64,000 nucleotides of DNA from Sphingobacterium sp. FBM7-1 (GCF_020687765.1 NZ_JAJEWJ010000001.1:434001-498000); one strand, 5' to 3'. Positions 42,745 through 50,947 are shown, counted from the first letter of the stretch. Numbers and translations: made by a program. The notes: generated by a model from the letters alone, not told the origin.

Positions 42745-44046
42745 TTAGGCAGCGATGCGCTCCTTTTTGTTCTCTTTTTGTACTTTTTTCATCGCCTTAA
42801 TTTCGACTTTTCTAAGCTGCATAATGACTTTCCGCTGTACGTCGTCCACAATCTTCCAATCTTTGGCAATGTAAATATCCGTTGTACGGTTTCCCTCGTC
42901 AACGTGGTTGAGTGCAAGAGCTACGTCGTCTTTGCTCATACGGCAATCGTTTCTCGCCGTGTTCGCAAATGTGTGTCTCGCCCAATACAACGTTAGTTCG
43001 GGTATGCCAGTCAACTTGCGTAATTGCTCCATGCCTTTACATAATGCCCAATTAAGTGCATTTGCACTTGAATAGCGTTCACGCAATTTCCCTAAATATT
43101 TTTCCAATAAAGGTTTAGCTTCATCGACAATCTTAATACTGATAAAGGCATTATCCTTACGTTTGCCCTGTGTCTTGGAACGGTTATAGTCTAAACGTCC
43201 GTTTCTAACGTCACGTTCTGTTATTTGGTACAGGTCTACGGCATTTATGCCACAAAGGTAGAACGAAAGCATATAAAGATCCTTTGCCAATTCTGCACGG
43301 CTTCCGGGTTTGGTCACGCAATCACGGATAGTCAGAACCTGTTCAAGTGTGTTGTTCCGTTTCTTGGTAAGAGGTGGAGAGCCGATCTTGTACTTCTTAA
43401 ACGGATAATGTTTGATGCGGTAGATGCCGAGGTCCTCATTGTTATAGTGATCCCTTGCGGCATTGAACAAGGTACGCAGATCTCGCATTTGGTTGTGCAA
43501 ACCGCTATCGGACAATCCTTTTTCTTTCGTGATAACCTCATTTCCTAATTGGTTGATCCGTGTCATTGTCCTTTCTGACCGTAGGTAACGCTCGTATGCA
43601 AGCAGCATATTGGAGTTGATTTCCTTGATGGATACGGCTGACCGATTAAAATAATCGACCAGACTGTTGCGGATTTTTCGATGGTTGTTTGCCGTGCCTG
43701 TTCGTCCCTCACCTTTCAGAATCTCGATGTGCTGCTGGCAGAACTTGATGAAATCGATGTCCTCATTTTTGTCACGGAGATAATCCCGTAACGATTCAGC
43801 CGTAAAAAAATCCAGCCGGTCATCTAGTTCACTGATCTCTTTTCGGTAGTCTCGCAATTGTTGCTCGACCTTGTCGGCGATAAACGGGTCTTTGACCTTG
43901 TTACTCTTGGTCAACTGTTTTCTGACAACGAAGTGTACCGTGTCAAGATACTTTCTTTGGTCTTTGTGATGGATACAGATTTTTACATTGTACGTTCCAT
44001 CGGCTTTCTTGTGGTGCTCAAACACCTTGGCGCTAACGGTTGCCAT
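42745..44046 (-). CDS. int: Tyrosine site-specific integrase of the ICE
   Basis: The 433-aa protein has an N-terminal arm-binding region, a SAM-like core-binding domain (about residues 95-190), and a catalytic domain. Visible are YWARHTFANTARN with Arg II, LNHVDEGNRTTDIYIAKDW with the histidine of LNH and the nucleophile Tyr in DIYI. Where most tyrosine recombinases have Arg I (TGxR) this has LCGIN, so the first catalytic Arg appears replaced by Asn, reminiscent of IntDOT, which also lacks Arg I. It sits about 190 bp from attR and catalyses integration into and excision from tRNA-Met. Confidence 0.93.
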   Translation of the reverse strand: MATVSAKVFEHHKKADGTYNVKICIHHKDQRKYLDTVHFVVRKQLTKSNKVKDPFIADKVEQQLRDYRKEISELDDRLDFFTAESLRDYLRDKNEDIDFIKFCQQHIEILKGEGRTGTANNHRKIRNSLVDYFNRSAVSIKEINSNMLLAYERYLRSERTMTRINQLGNEVITKEKGLSDSGLHNQMRDLRTLFNAARDHYNNEDLGIYRIKHYPFKKYKIGSPPLTKKRNNTLEQVLTIRDCVTKPGSRAELAKDLYMLSFYLCGINAVDLYQITERDVRNGRLDYNRSKTQGKRKDNAFISIKIVDEAKPLLEKYLGKLRERYSSANALNWALCKGMEQLRKLTGIPELTLYWARHTFANTARNDCRMSKDDVALALNHVDEGNRTTDIYIAKDWKIVDDVQRKVIMQLRKVEIKAMKKVQKENKKERIAA

Positions 44047-44074
44047 AATTCATTCGAATTAGCACGCAAAAATT

Positions 44075-44099
44075 TCCGTAACGTATTTGTAACGGTTTT
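44075..44099 (+). promoter_or_regulatory. Candidate integrase arm-type site, right end
   Basis: TCCGTAACGTATTTGTAACG plus GTTTT matches the left-end copy at 572-596 at 22 of 25 positions. It lies just upstream of the integrase start, so integrase binding here could also repress its own promoter. Confidence 0.5.
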
Positions 44100-44234
44100 A
44101 CGTGAAGTTCAACAAAAAACTATGCAAATCACACCGTATCGGGGTATCCGACTCGGCGTAGGGCACATGCTCCTAAAGTGCCTTAATAAACGAAAAAAAG
44201 CCGTTTTTCCTTGCGAAAAAACGACTTTTACGAA

Positions 44235-44278
44235 AGTGCGCCCACCTGGGCTCGAACCAGGGACCAAAAGATTATGAG
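44235..44278. repeat. attR: 44-bp tRNA-Met 3' end repeat
   Basis: This is the right copy of the 44-bp ICE boundary repeat and forms the 3' part of the intact tRNA-Met gene. The match to the left copy ends at 44278 inside the anticodon loop. Confidence 0.9.
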
Positions 44279-44310
44279 TCTTCTACTCTAACCGACTGAG
44301 CTATAGGCGC
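44237..44310 (-). tRNA. tRNA-Met (anticodon CAU)
   Basis: The minus strand folds as a full cloverleaf of 74 nt: acceptor GCGCCTA with TGGGCGC, D-arm GCTC...GAGT, anticodon stem around CTCATAA with anticodon CAU, T-arm CCTGG TTCGAGC CCAGG, discriminator A. CCA is not encoded. The 3' half is supplied by the ICE. CAU could also mark a lysidine-modified tRNA-Ile2; the pattern better fits elongator Met. Confidence 0.88.
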
Positions 44311-44558
44311 AGGCTTTTGTAAACCTATCAAAAAGAACATAGTCGTTCCGTTTTGACGATGCAATTATCGATATTTGTAGGGAGAAAACAAAATTTTATC
44401 TGCAAAAAAATGAAAAATAATATATTGAGCGGGATGTCTTTCCTTTTCATATCGATTAAGTTTAAGTGACCAAAACTTGTATATACTTGGCTGTCAAAAA
44501 TGTAGTTAAAAACACAGATATATATTTACTATTTCTTTCTATATCTAATTTATTTATC

Positions 44559-44566
44559 TATCTTTG
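44559..44566 (+). promoter_or_regulatory. -7 box of rpsU
   Basis: TATCTTTG fits the Bacteroidetes -7 consensus. It predicts a leader of about 40 nt ahead of the rpsU ATG. A -33 TTTG is not clear at the usual distance. Confidence 0.65.
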
Positions 44567-44593
44567 CACACACAAAAAAAATAAAAGGGCACG

Positions 44594-44602
44594 AAAGGAG
44601 GT
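44594..44602 (+). promoter_or_regulatory. Strong Shine-Dalgarno of rpsU
   Basis: AAAGGAGGT lies 10 bases in front of the ATG. Most Bacteroidetes genes lack a Shine-Dalgarno; rpsU is a known exception, tied to autogenous control because bS21 helps hide the anti-Shine-Dalgarno of 16S rRNA. Confidence 0.8.
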
Positions 44603-44612
44603 ATTTAACAGC

Positions 44613-44804
44613 ATGATTATCGTAAATGTAAAAGAAGGAGAATCTTTAGACAGAGCGTTGAAACGTTTCAAAAAGAAATTTGAAAAAACTGGTGTATTAC
44701 GTGAACTTCGTTCTCGTCAAGCATACGAGAAAAAATCAATCACTCGTCGTACCCAACGTAAAAAAGCAATCTACAAACAACAATTAAATCAAGAAAACGT
44801 TTAA
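44613..44804 (+). CDS. rpsU: 30S ribosomal protein bS21
   Basis: The 63-aa basic protein begins MIIVNVKEGESLDRALKRFK and continues KFEKTGVLRELRSRQAYEKK, the standard bS21 sequence. It binds the 30S platform near the 16S 3' end. The start is set by the perfect Shine-Dalgarno, not by the upstream extension of the frame. A terminator follows at 44832. Confidence 0.97.
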   Translation: MIIVNVKEGESLDRALKRFKKKFEKTGVLRELRSRQAYEKKSITRRTQRKKAIYKQQLNQENV

Positions 44805-44831
44805 TATTGTTTGATACGATAAAAGTAAAAG

Positions 44832-44857
44832 GAGGCTATTTTGTAGCCTCTTTTTTT
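44832..44857 (+). terminator. Terminator of rpsU
   Basis: GAGGCTA (44832-44838) pairs with TAGCCTC (44844-44850), followed by seven T. The stop codon of the convergent glycosyltransferase gene lies inside the stem. Confidence 0.85.
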
Positions 44858-46011
44858 ATGCCTTTTAATGCGCGAAATAACGATGCGTAATCGTCCACCA
44901 TTTTTTCCCAACTAAACTGACGCAGCGTGTATGCTCGATAGGTATCGCGCAGCTGTTGATCCTGATCGGATTTGCGGTCTTGAATGGCTCGCACCCAGGC
45001 CTGCGCGTTTTGAGGTTCTACTTGTATACCATTTTTTTGATGCTGTATCGCATCAGTAATCCCTTCTATAGCGGAAGCTAATACCCACGCGCCACAAGCG
45101 CTTGCTTCCAAGCACACTAGGCCAAATCCTTCCATGTCGCCCTCTACAGGAATATTAGGCATCAAAAACGCTTCGCTATGACTTAGCAGAATCCGCAGTT
45201 CCTCGGCAGGCAATTTACCCAGATGCGTAATTTTATCGGCATAGCGAGGATCGTTTAGCAAGCTACATATGGCAGCCTGATCGGAAGGATATCCCATAAA
45301 AAGTATGTACAGCATCTGCCACCGTTTAGGCAAACGCGCAATCCATTTATCTGCTTTTGACGGCTTTTTAGAAAGCGGGCCGGCCATGGCCAGGTGATAA
45401 TCTTCAGGAAGCATAGGGAGCACCTCGCGGATAAACCACGAAAATCCTTTTCGTTTTACGGGTCTACCTAATGTGACGAGCATTTTTTTATGCGCAGGCA
45501 ATTGATATTTACGGCAAAACTGTATCCAAGCTACTTTATTATTTTCAGGTTTCCATTGATGATCAATCCCATTTGGGATGACAGATACCTTCTTTGCATC
45601 GATACCGCGACAAATCGCCGCAGTGGCCGTCGCCCGGCTGACCGCAACGATATGGTCGTAGCGATTAAAGCGCGGTAAAATAAACCGCTGATAAATTTTG
45701 AGCGGAAAAACGACATCTAAACCGTGAAAGGTAACTACGCTGCGCAAATGTTTGTATCCTACATGCCAAAGACTCATCGTAGCGATCAGGCCGTCATTAA
45801 AATGGATAACACTGATTTGAGGGTATCGATGAATCATCGTTAAAATGCGGCCGTTTAGTTTGCGAAAAAACTGCAGATAGCTTTCTTCGCCAGTATATAC
45901 GATCTTTCGCACGGTGGCATGCGCACGCATTCCTTCAATCAATTCATAACTCTGTTTCTCCATGCCGCCGGTAGCTGGTGGATATTTATGGCTGACGAAC
46001 AGTATTTCCAT
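44836..46011 (-). CDS. GT4-family glycosyltransferase
   Basis: From the ATG at 46011 the 391-aa product has the GT-B plan: N-terminal MEILFVSHKYPPATGGMEKQ, a middle VTFHGLDVVFP and VSRATATAAICRG, then VSVIPNGIDHQW, LVTLGRPVKRKGFSWFIREV, and the sugar-nucleotide site EGFGLVCLEASACGAWVLAS (E-x7-E type). It transfers a sugar from an activated donor to a lipid or polysaccharide. Its start overlaps the flippase-like gene by 26 nt. Confidence 0.88.
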   Translation of the reverse strand: MEILFVSHKYPPATGGMEKQSYELIEGMRAHATVRKIVYTGEESYLQFFRKLNGRILTMIHRYPQISVIHFNDGLIATMSLWHVGYKHLRSVVTFHGLDVVFPLKIYQRFILPRFNRYDHIVAVSRATATAAICRGIDAKKVSVIPNGIDHQWKPENNKVAWIQFCRKYQLPAHKKMLVTLGRPVKRKGFSWFIREVLPMLPEDYHLAMAGPLSKKPSKADKWIARLPKRWQMLYILFMGYPSDQAAICSLLNDPRYADKITHLGKLPAEELRILLSHSEAFLMPNIPVEGDMEGFGLVCLEASACGAWVLASAIEGITDAIQHQKNGIQVEPQNAQAWVRAIQDRKSDQDQQLRDTYRAYTLRQFSWEKMVDDYASLFRALKGIKKEATK

Positions 46012-46999
46012 GTCTGAAAACTTTAAGTGTATCGGTTTTCCGGACAAAAACATAACAGACCACACCCACCAATATCCAAAATAGCTGACGAGCACGGCGC
46101 AATATCGACACCGTCGCCCATATACTAGCGGCATGGATACTTATACTTGATAACATGACTTTATTCCCCAACTCCTCTACCCCAACCTGTCCCGGTACAA
46201 ATGCGCCTAAACTTTTAAAAAACACCACGCCCATATCCATTCCAATACTTTGCATGAGCTGTACCGGGTAATTCAGGTAGCGAAGAATGATATAAAACTC
46301 TAAGCCTCCTACTAACCAATGGAGAAAAAAGAAACCGTAACACCACCAAAACAAGTTCCTATGCTGCTGAAAAAAAATCTGTGTCTGCCCAATCAATTGG
46401 TAAATGGCACTCCGGAAGCGTTGCCATAAATTAGTTGATGTTTGCTTAGTCGCTACAGATGGAGATCGATACCGAAGGAGCAAATAAAAAAAACCAATTT
46501 TCACCAACAGCAACAATGCAATAAGGATAAATAAACCACCTAACCAAAACGGTGTCAGCAGGTTAATTTCGGTTGCCGCCCACCAGCATAAATACAGCAT
46601 AAGAAGTAATAGCTGCGATAATACCGCAGCCACACGAGATACAACGACAGATGTGGATGCGCCGCTGTTCGAGATGCCATGTGGTTTCAACAATTCATTT
46701 TTCAGCATATCTCCTCCAACGATACTGGAGGGGTTGTAAAGCCCCACTGTTTCTCCAATTTGCCGTATGCCGAACAGCTGCCACAGGGAAATGCCCGTAC
46801 GTTCGGATCCCAAACAGATCCACCAGCCTATCGTACCCAACAGATAGGCGACAAAGGTTACCAAGAGTATCAGACAAAAACCGACACCGACCCTGCGCAG
46901 CTCTTCTAAAACGATCTTAAAGTCTACTTGAAGAATGAATATCGTTATAGGAACGGCAATACAAACAAGAATTAAAACCTTGAAGCTTGTTTTATACAT
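45986..46999 (-). CDS. Flippase-like integral membrane protein (LPG_synthase_TM type)
   Basis: The 337-aa protein from the ATG at 46999 (sharing the A of the preceding TGA stop) has about eight membrane helices and the landmarks of the lysylphosphatidylglycerol-synthase membrane domain: QIGETVGLYNPSSIVGGDML, RVAAVLSQLLLLML, and FFKSLGAFVPGQVGVEELGN. Such proteins often sit beside glycosyltransferases and are thought to move or process glycolipids. It lies between two GT4 genes with overlapping stops and starts. Confidence 0.82.
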   Translation of the reverse strand: MYKTSFKVLILVCIAVPITIFILQVDFKIVLEELRRVGVGFCLILLVTFVAYLLGTIGWWICLGSERTGISLWQLFGIRQIGETVGLYNPSSIVGGDMLKNELLKPHGISNSGASTSVVVSRVAAVLSQLLLLMLYLCWWAATEINLLTPFWLGGLFILIALLLLVKIGFFYLLLRYRSPSVATKQTSTNLWQRFRSAIYQLIGQTQIFFQQHRNLFWWCYGFFFLHWLVGGLEFYIILRYLNYPVQLMQSIGMDMGVVFFKSLGAFVPGQVGVEELGNKVMLSSISIHAASIWATVSILRRARQLFWILVGVVCYVFVRKTDTLKVFRHGNTVRQP

Positions 47000-48174
47000 C
47001 AGCTCGCCGCCCAAACCATGTTTTTGCCAGACTGGAGTCCTAGCTGTGTCACTTCTTCAAAATAGCGGTTAACGAGATTCGTCCAATCTAACTTTTGGAC
47101 GTAAGCTAGGCCATTGTCACGGATAAACCCGTGTAACGTAGGGTCCGATAATAACATGCGGATATAAATTAGGAAATCGTCAGCCGACCGGGGCGGACAT
47201 TTATAGCCTGTTTGGCCATGACGTATCAAATCTGCACTTCCCCCTCCATCTGCGATAACACAAGGTAGACCGGATGCCATGGCTTCTACAACGACGTTTC
47301 CATAGGTTTCGGAAATAGACGGGAAAACAAAGATATCGGATGAGGCATATAACTTCGAAAGTTCATCGTGCGTTAATGTACCCAAAAAAATAGCTTTCGG
47401 CATTTGTCGTTTCATCTCCTCTCCCGCTACCCCATCTCCTGCTACGATAAAATTATGTGGTAATCCAGACTGCTGAAGCCGCTTGTATAGTTCCATCAAA
47501 GTATGGACATTTTTCTCCCACACCAGCCTGCTGGCAAATAAAATATTAGGCTTATCGTTACCGGTAATAGCGCGGATATAGTTTTCATCCCGTTTTGTAG
47601 GATGGAAAAGCTTCAAATCAATACCGCGTTGCCACAAGGTCATCTTCTCTTTTTCCACACCTAAGCCTTCTAGCTTCCTTTGCATGGTCGGGGATGGAAC
47701 GTACACGACATCACAATTATTGTAAAACCGTCGTATGGCGGTGGTCATCCATCGCTGCACGGGTTTGATCAACGTAGGTACTTTACGAAAATAATAAGGG
47801 ATGTACGAAAGAAAATTGGTATGATAAAGGCTAATGGTTGATATGCGTCGCGTACGCGCATACCGCAGTGCGAAAAAACCTAACAAGGAAGGGGTTGCAA
47901 TATGAATAACATCGGGCTGGAAAGCATCGAGCCGCTGTTTAATATGCCCCTTTACCAGGGTCGGTAAACTAATACTATAATCTGCATTTAACCCGGTATT
48001 TAATGTGGGGACACGAAGTGATTCATGTCCTTCTATTTTTTCGGGGCCTGTTCCATAAATAAAAAAGAAAGTAAAGCGTTCTTTATCTATGCGATTGATG
48101 ATCTGAAACATGGTTCGGGCTGCACCATCGTATTCTTCAAATAAAATCTCTGCAAAAAAGGCTATTCTGATCAT
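46999..48174 (-). CDS. GT4-family glycosyltransferase, SqdX/MgtA-like
   Basis: The 391-aa GT-B protein begins MIRIAFFAEILFEEYDGAAR, has FQPDVIHIATPSLLGFFALR, YHTNFLSYIPYY, a YVPSPTMQRKLEGLGVEKEK region, and the donor site SETYGNVVVEAMASGLPCVI. This pattern is shared with glycolipid mannosyl- and sulfoquinovosyltransferases, so the acceptor is probably a membrane lipid. First gene of a three-gene coupled operon. Confidence 0.88.
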   Translation of the reverse strand: MIRIAFFAEILFEEYDGAARTMFQIINRIDKERFTFFFIYGTGPEKIEGHESLRVPTLNTGLNADYSISLPTLVKGHIKQRLDAFQPDVIHIATPSLLGFFALRYARTRRISTISLYHTNFLSYIPYYFRKVPTLIKPVQRWMTTAIRRFYNNCDVVYVPSPTMQRKLEGLGVEKEKMTLWQRGIDLKLFHPTKRDENYIRAITGNDKPNILFASRLVWEKNVHTLMELYKRLQQSGLPHNFIVAGDGVAGEEMKRQMPKAIFLGTLTHDELSKLYASSDIFVFPSISETYGNVVVEAMASGLPCVIADGGGSADLIRHGQTGYKCPPRSADDFLIYIRMLLSDPTLHGFIRDNGLAYVQKLDWTNLVNRYFEEVTQLGLQSGKNMVWAAS

Positions 48175-48287
48175 ATAGTAGACGTTTTGTTTCTACTAAA
48201 ATAGCTCGTCCGTATTTCTTTAATCGAAACTGATTATTAACGTTTTATAAAATTTCACTAGATGTCAGGCCGGCAGATTAGCGTATG

Positions 48288-48542
48288 TTAATCTTCGGTA
48301 AAGAAACGGATCTCTTCTTGTGTATGTACGTTCATAAAAGAGACCGACGAATAGTCTTTTAAGGGATGCACAAGTTCGTAGTTTACATCGGCAACCAGTA
48401 CTTTCTCGATCTCTTTTAAAGTCCGCAATGCCTCTTTATCATTCGGACAGACTTTATATACCTCTTCGGAGAAAACACCGGAATTTTTGTTTTCTACACT
48501 TTTAATAATTTTTATCGGTCGCCCTGGTAATTTTTCTTCCAT
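48288..48542 (-). CDS. Small unknown protein
   Basis: The 84-aa protein is charged and has no membrane segment or known domain: MEEKLPGRPIKIIKSVENKN, then NDKEALRTLKEIEKVLVADV, ending VNVHTQEEIRFFTED-like. The next upstream gene (48596-48841) is on the same strand with a 53-nt gap and could be co-transcribed. Confidence 0.55.
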   Translation of the reverse strand: MEEKLPGRPIKIIKSVENKNSGVFSEEVYKVCPNDKEALRTLKEIEKVLVADVNYELVHPLKDYSSVSFMNVHTQEEIRFFTED

Positions 48543-48595
48543 ACCATAAGAACTCTTTCGTATAGAAAAAGTTCTTACCCTGGGCGATGAAACGA

Positions 48596-48841
48596 TTAAT
48601 CTACTTTTGTAAATGATGCGATGAGCTCATGTGTTTTTGCCTGTATCTCTTCGGGGAGTTGTACAAATACGTCTTGGTCGAGGCTTACTAGGTCTTCTTC
48701 TTCATAAATCTCTGGCTTGAAAAAGCAATCGCGTAACGATTTTACTTTTGAATATTCCGAAGTGAAATATGCTTGAAATTGTTCTTCTACCCGCTCCACA
48801 ACCTTATCGAGCTGTTCCATTGTAATGAGATTGGTTTCCAT
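48596..48841 (-). CDS. Small acidic unknown protein
   Basis: The 81-aa acidic, helical protein (MEQLDKVVERVEEQFQAYFT, later LVSLDQDVFVQLPEEIQAKT) has no family I know. It is divergent from the plus-strand gene at 48946, about 100 bases away. Confidence 0.55.
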   Translation of the reverse strand: METNLITMEQLDKVVERVEEQFQAYFTSEYSKVKSLRDCFFKPEIYEEEDLVSLDQDVFVQLPEEIQAKTHELIASFTKVD

Positions 48842-48945
48842 ATTTTAATTTCTATTAATTGTAACACGATATGTGAATACTTCCTTTATTAGAAACTGAA
48901 TCCCTATGAAATTGTTCACTGGATAGACAATATCTTATTTGTTTT

Positions 48946-49431
48946 ATGAAAAACGACACAACTATACACGCAAAACCCTTGTGGGACCTTATCCCGATTC
49001 TTACGGAACGACTGGATATTTACCGTGCTACTATCTCCGCTTTAGATGCTGATCGAGATGTCGGTCTGATTGCTTTCTTGGAGAACGCCATGCAATTGAC
49101 GCAGCAGTTCATATCCCAACTTAACGGTGTGCTGGCTAAAGAAGACCATGCTTTTTCGGAAGCAGATTGGGTCGCAGGCGATCTATATGCTCTTTGGAAG
49201 GAACGGCGACCGCTGCTCAGCGATGCCGAATCCGGTGAGCCGGTGATGCAGGTCATCGCGAAAACTGAAGAAGCACTATGCGCCGTTTTTGAATATATGC
49301 TTTCCCACACCGACAAGTGGAGAGAAGATACAATAGCGATGCTAACGAGTCAAGCCGAACTTCAACAAGATATTGCTGAAGAAATCGAACAAGCAAAAAA
49401 GAAGGCAATGACCAATGATGGCGAACGTTAA
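48946..49431 (+). CDS. Helical-bundle protein, DUF2383/PA2169-like
   Basis: The 161-aa soluble protein is four amphipathic helices: LIPILTERLDIYRATISALD, LIAFLENAMQLTQQFISQLN, VAGDLYALWKERRPLLSDAE, VIAKTEEALCAVFEYMLSHT, then a charged end. The middle GDLYALWKERRPLL compares with the G-x-x-H-R-x-W segment of DUF2383/PA2169 proteins, which have a ferritin-like fold. The match is by pattern only. Confidence 0.5.
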   Translation: MKNDTTIHAKPLWDLIPILTERLDIYRATISALDADRDVGLIAFLENAMQLTQQFISQLNGVLAKEDHAFSEADWVAGDLYALWKERRPLLSDAESGEPVMQVIAKTEEALCAVFEYMLSHTDKWREDTIAMLTSQAELQQDIAEEIEQAKKKAMTNDGER

Positions 49432-49509
49432 TTTTTGTTAACGGCACCGGAAATGGCATCCGTATTGTAACAGTAGAGTGACAATTAATGTGTACTAATT
49501 TTAAAATAT

Positions 49510-49890
49510 ATGAAAACAGGTATTAAAATTTTGAGTTTGTTATTTATCAGTTTGATCGCTTTTAGTTCTTGTAGCAAAGACGATGATCCTGCTGACAATG
49601 ATTTGTTTCTAGGAAAATACGAAGGTTCTGTTGGTTATAATGGTCCGGACGATGGGGACGATGTATCGGAATCTAACGGATCGGTTACCGTCACAAAAGT
49701 TGGCAACAACTACACCTTCAATTTTTCTGACGGTATACCCACATTAGGGGATATTGTAATGGAAAAAGGCGATAATAGCACGCTGGTTTTTGACGATGGA
49801 GAGATCGGAACCATTCGCATCACCGAGTCAAGTCTTAATATTGCGTATGCGCGTGATGGACGGGTATGGTCGGCGAACTGTTCTAGATAG
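49510..49890 (+). CDS. Small lipoprotein
   Basis: The 126-aa protein has a lipoprotein signal (ILSLLFISLIAFSSC, lipobox FSSC) followed by KDDDPADND, an acidic linker like the lipoprotein export signal of Bacteroidetes, then a beta-rich domain (YEGSVGYNGPDDGDD, SVTVTKVGNNYTFNFS). It probably sits in the outer membrane, perhaps facing out. No specific function. A strong terminator follows. Confidence 0.7.
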   Translation: MKTGIKILSLLFISLIAFSSCSKDDDPADNDLFLGKYEGSVGYNGPDDGDDVSESNGSVTVTKVGNNYTFNFSDGIPTLGDIVMEKGDNSTLVFDDGEIGTIRITESSLNIAYARDGRVWSANCSR

Positions 49891-49907
49891 AACGTTCGTC
49901 AAAAAAA

Positions 49908-49938
49908 GAAGCCAATCGTTGATTGGCTTCTTTTTTTT
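49908..49938 (+). terminator. Terminator of the lipoprotein gene
   Basis: GAAGCCAATC (49908-49917) and GATTGGCTTC (49921-49930) form a perfect 10-bp stem with a 3-base loop, followed by eight T. Confidence 0.9.
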
Positions 49939-49939
49939 A

Positions 49940-50200
49940 AACCCGAGGGTTCTCATCCCTCCAACTAAATTTTTCGAAAAGCTCTATAATATAACGAAAA
50001 AAGCTTTAATCTTACGACTAAAGCTTTTGCGGAAAGGGAGGGATTGGTTCAGCCCCGCTTGCCCCCTGCACTACCCTGAACCTTCTTCGAATCGAACCCG
50101 AGGGTTCTCATCCCTCCAACTAAATTTTTCGAAAAGCTCTATAATATAACGAAAAAAGCTTTAATCTTACGACTAAAGCTTTTGCGGAAAGGGAGGGATT
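49940..50200. repeat. Direct duplication of the tRNA-Ser 3' end and its terminator
   Basis: A 106-bp sequence occurs at 49940-50045 and again at 50095-50200, with a period of 155 bp. Each copy begins AACCCGAGGGTTCTCATCCC, contains the tRNA-Ser terminator (AAAAGCTTTA...TAAAGCTTTT), and ends in the last 16 bases of tRNA-Ser (GGAAAGGGAGGGATT). The 49-bp spacer is unlike either flank. The right copy belongs to the intact tRNA-Ser; the left is an orphan tRNA end, possibly a scar of site-specific insertions. Confidence 0.85.
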
Positions 50201-50272
50201 CGAACCCTCGATACAGTCATCCCGTATACAGACTTTCCAGGTCTGCTCATTCGACCACTCTGACACCTTTCC
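50185..50272 (-). tRNA. tRNA-Ser (anticodon GGA)
   Basis: The minus strand gives an 88-nt class II tRNA: acceptor GGAAAGG with CCTTTCC, anticodon arm GCAGACCTGGAAAGTCTGT with anticodon GGA, a long variable arm (ATACGGGATGACTGTAT), T-arm GAGGG TTCGAAT CCCTC, discriminator G. The terminator hairpin lies in the duplicated block 3' of it. Confidence 0.92.
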
Positions 50273-50444
50273 AAAGGCGAAGCAAATATACAATATTTAT
50301 GATGTAAAACTAATTTTTCGTCTTTTTAAATCAACCGAAAATATACAGGTACTGCTGACATAGGGTTGTCAAAGCGCCGCTTAATTTTGCTGTTATAACG
50401 GTGTTAATAAACGATTATTTATTGATTTTAAATTATTTAACAGT

Positions 50445-50918
50445 ATGGAAACAACAGCAATTTTAACAAAAGACGAGTTTTTAAAACACTGGTTAGGGCA
50501 TCGAGATTTAACCCGCCGTACCCTAGAAAAATTTCCGGAAAAAGACCTTTTTGAGTTCTCGATTGGGGGTATGCGTCCGTTTTCGGAACTGGTGATGGAA
50601 TTATTATCTATTGCTGAACCTGGATTACGCGGGATCGTAGAAAGAGACGAGCAGCCTTACAACCACAAATTGGCTTTACACACCAAGGAAGATCTTCTAA
50701 AGAAATGGGACAGCGATACGCCTAAAATCATCGAATTGTTCGGTCAAATCAAAGAAGAAGATTTCCACCAGACCCACAATTTGTTCGGTGAGTACAAATT
50801 CCCTATCTACAGTAATTTGTTATATTTTATTGATAATGAAATTCACCATCGGGCACAGGGTTTCGTATACCTTCGCGCATTGGGCATTGAGCCCCCCTTC
50901 TTTTGGGAGAGACCTTAA
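50445..50918 (+). CDS. DinB-family protein
   Basis: The 157-aa protein has the DinB/YfiT four-helix pattern with likely metal-binding histidines (HWLGHRDLTRRTLEKFPEKD near the start and NEIHHRAQGFVYLRALGIEP near the end), ending PFFWERP. Family members are metal-dependent transferases or stress proteins; substrate unknown. A shared terminator separates it from the convergent WYL gene. Confidence 0.88.
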   Translation: METTAILTKDEFLKHWLGHRDLTRRTLEKFPEKDLFEFSIGGMRPFSELVMELLSIAEPGLRGIVERDEQPYNHKLALHTKEDLLKKWDSDTPKIIELFGQIKEEDFHQTHNLFGEYKFPIYSNLLYFIDNEIHHRAQGFVYLRALGIEPPFFWERP

Positions 50919-50947
50919 GAGCGAGCGTCAAATATCCTCGTTTAGAG

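Larger units (their letters stand above)
434..44278. mobile_element. CTnDOT-family integrative and conjugative element in tRNA-Met
   Basis: Both ends are marked by the same 44-bp sequence (434-477 and 44235-44278), which is the 3' part of tRNA-Met(CAU). The right copy belongs to the complete tRNA; the left copy is the displaced original 3' end. Just inside the right end is a tyrosine recombinase. The interior carries relaxase, coupling protein, VirB4-type TraG, TraJ/K/M/N, ParA-like TraA and RteC, so the element looks able to excise and transfer itself. The cargo is a methyltransferase/GHKL/receiver operon at the left end and an efflux and pentapeptide block at the right. I see no homologues of TraO, TraP, TraQ or RteA/RteB. 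Size is about 43.8 kb. Confidence 0.93.
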
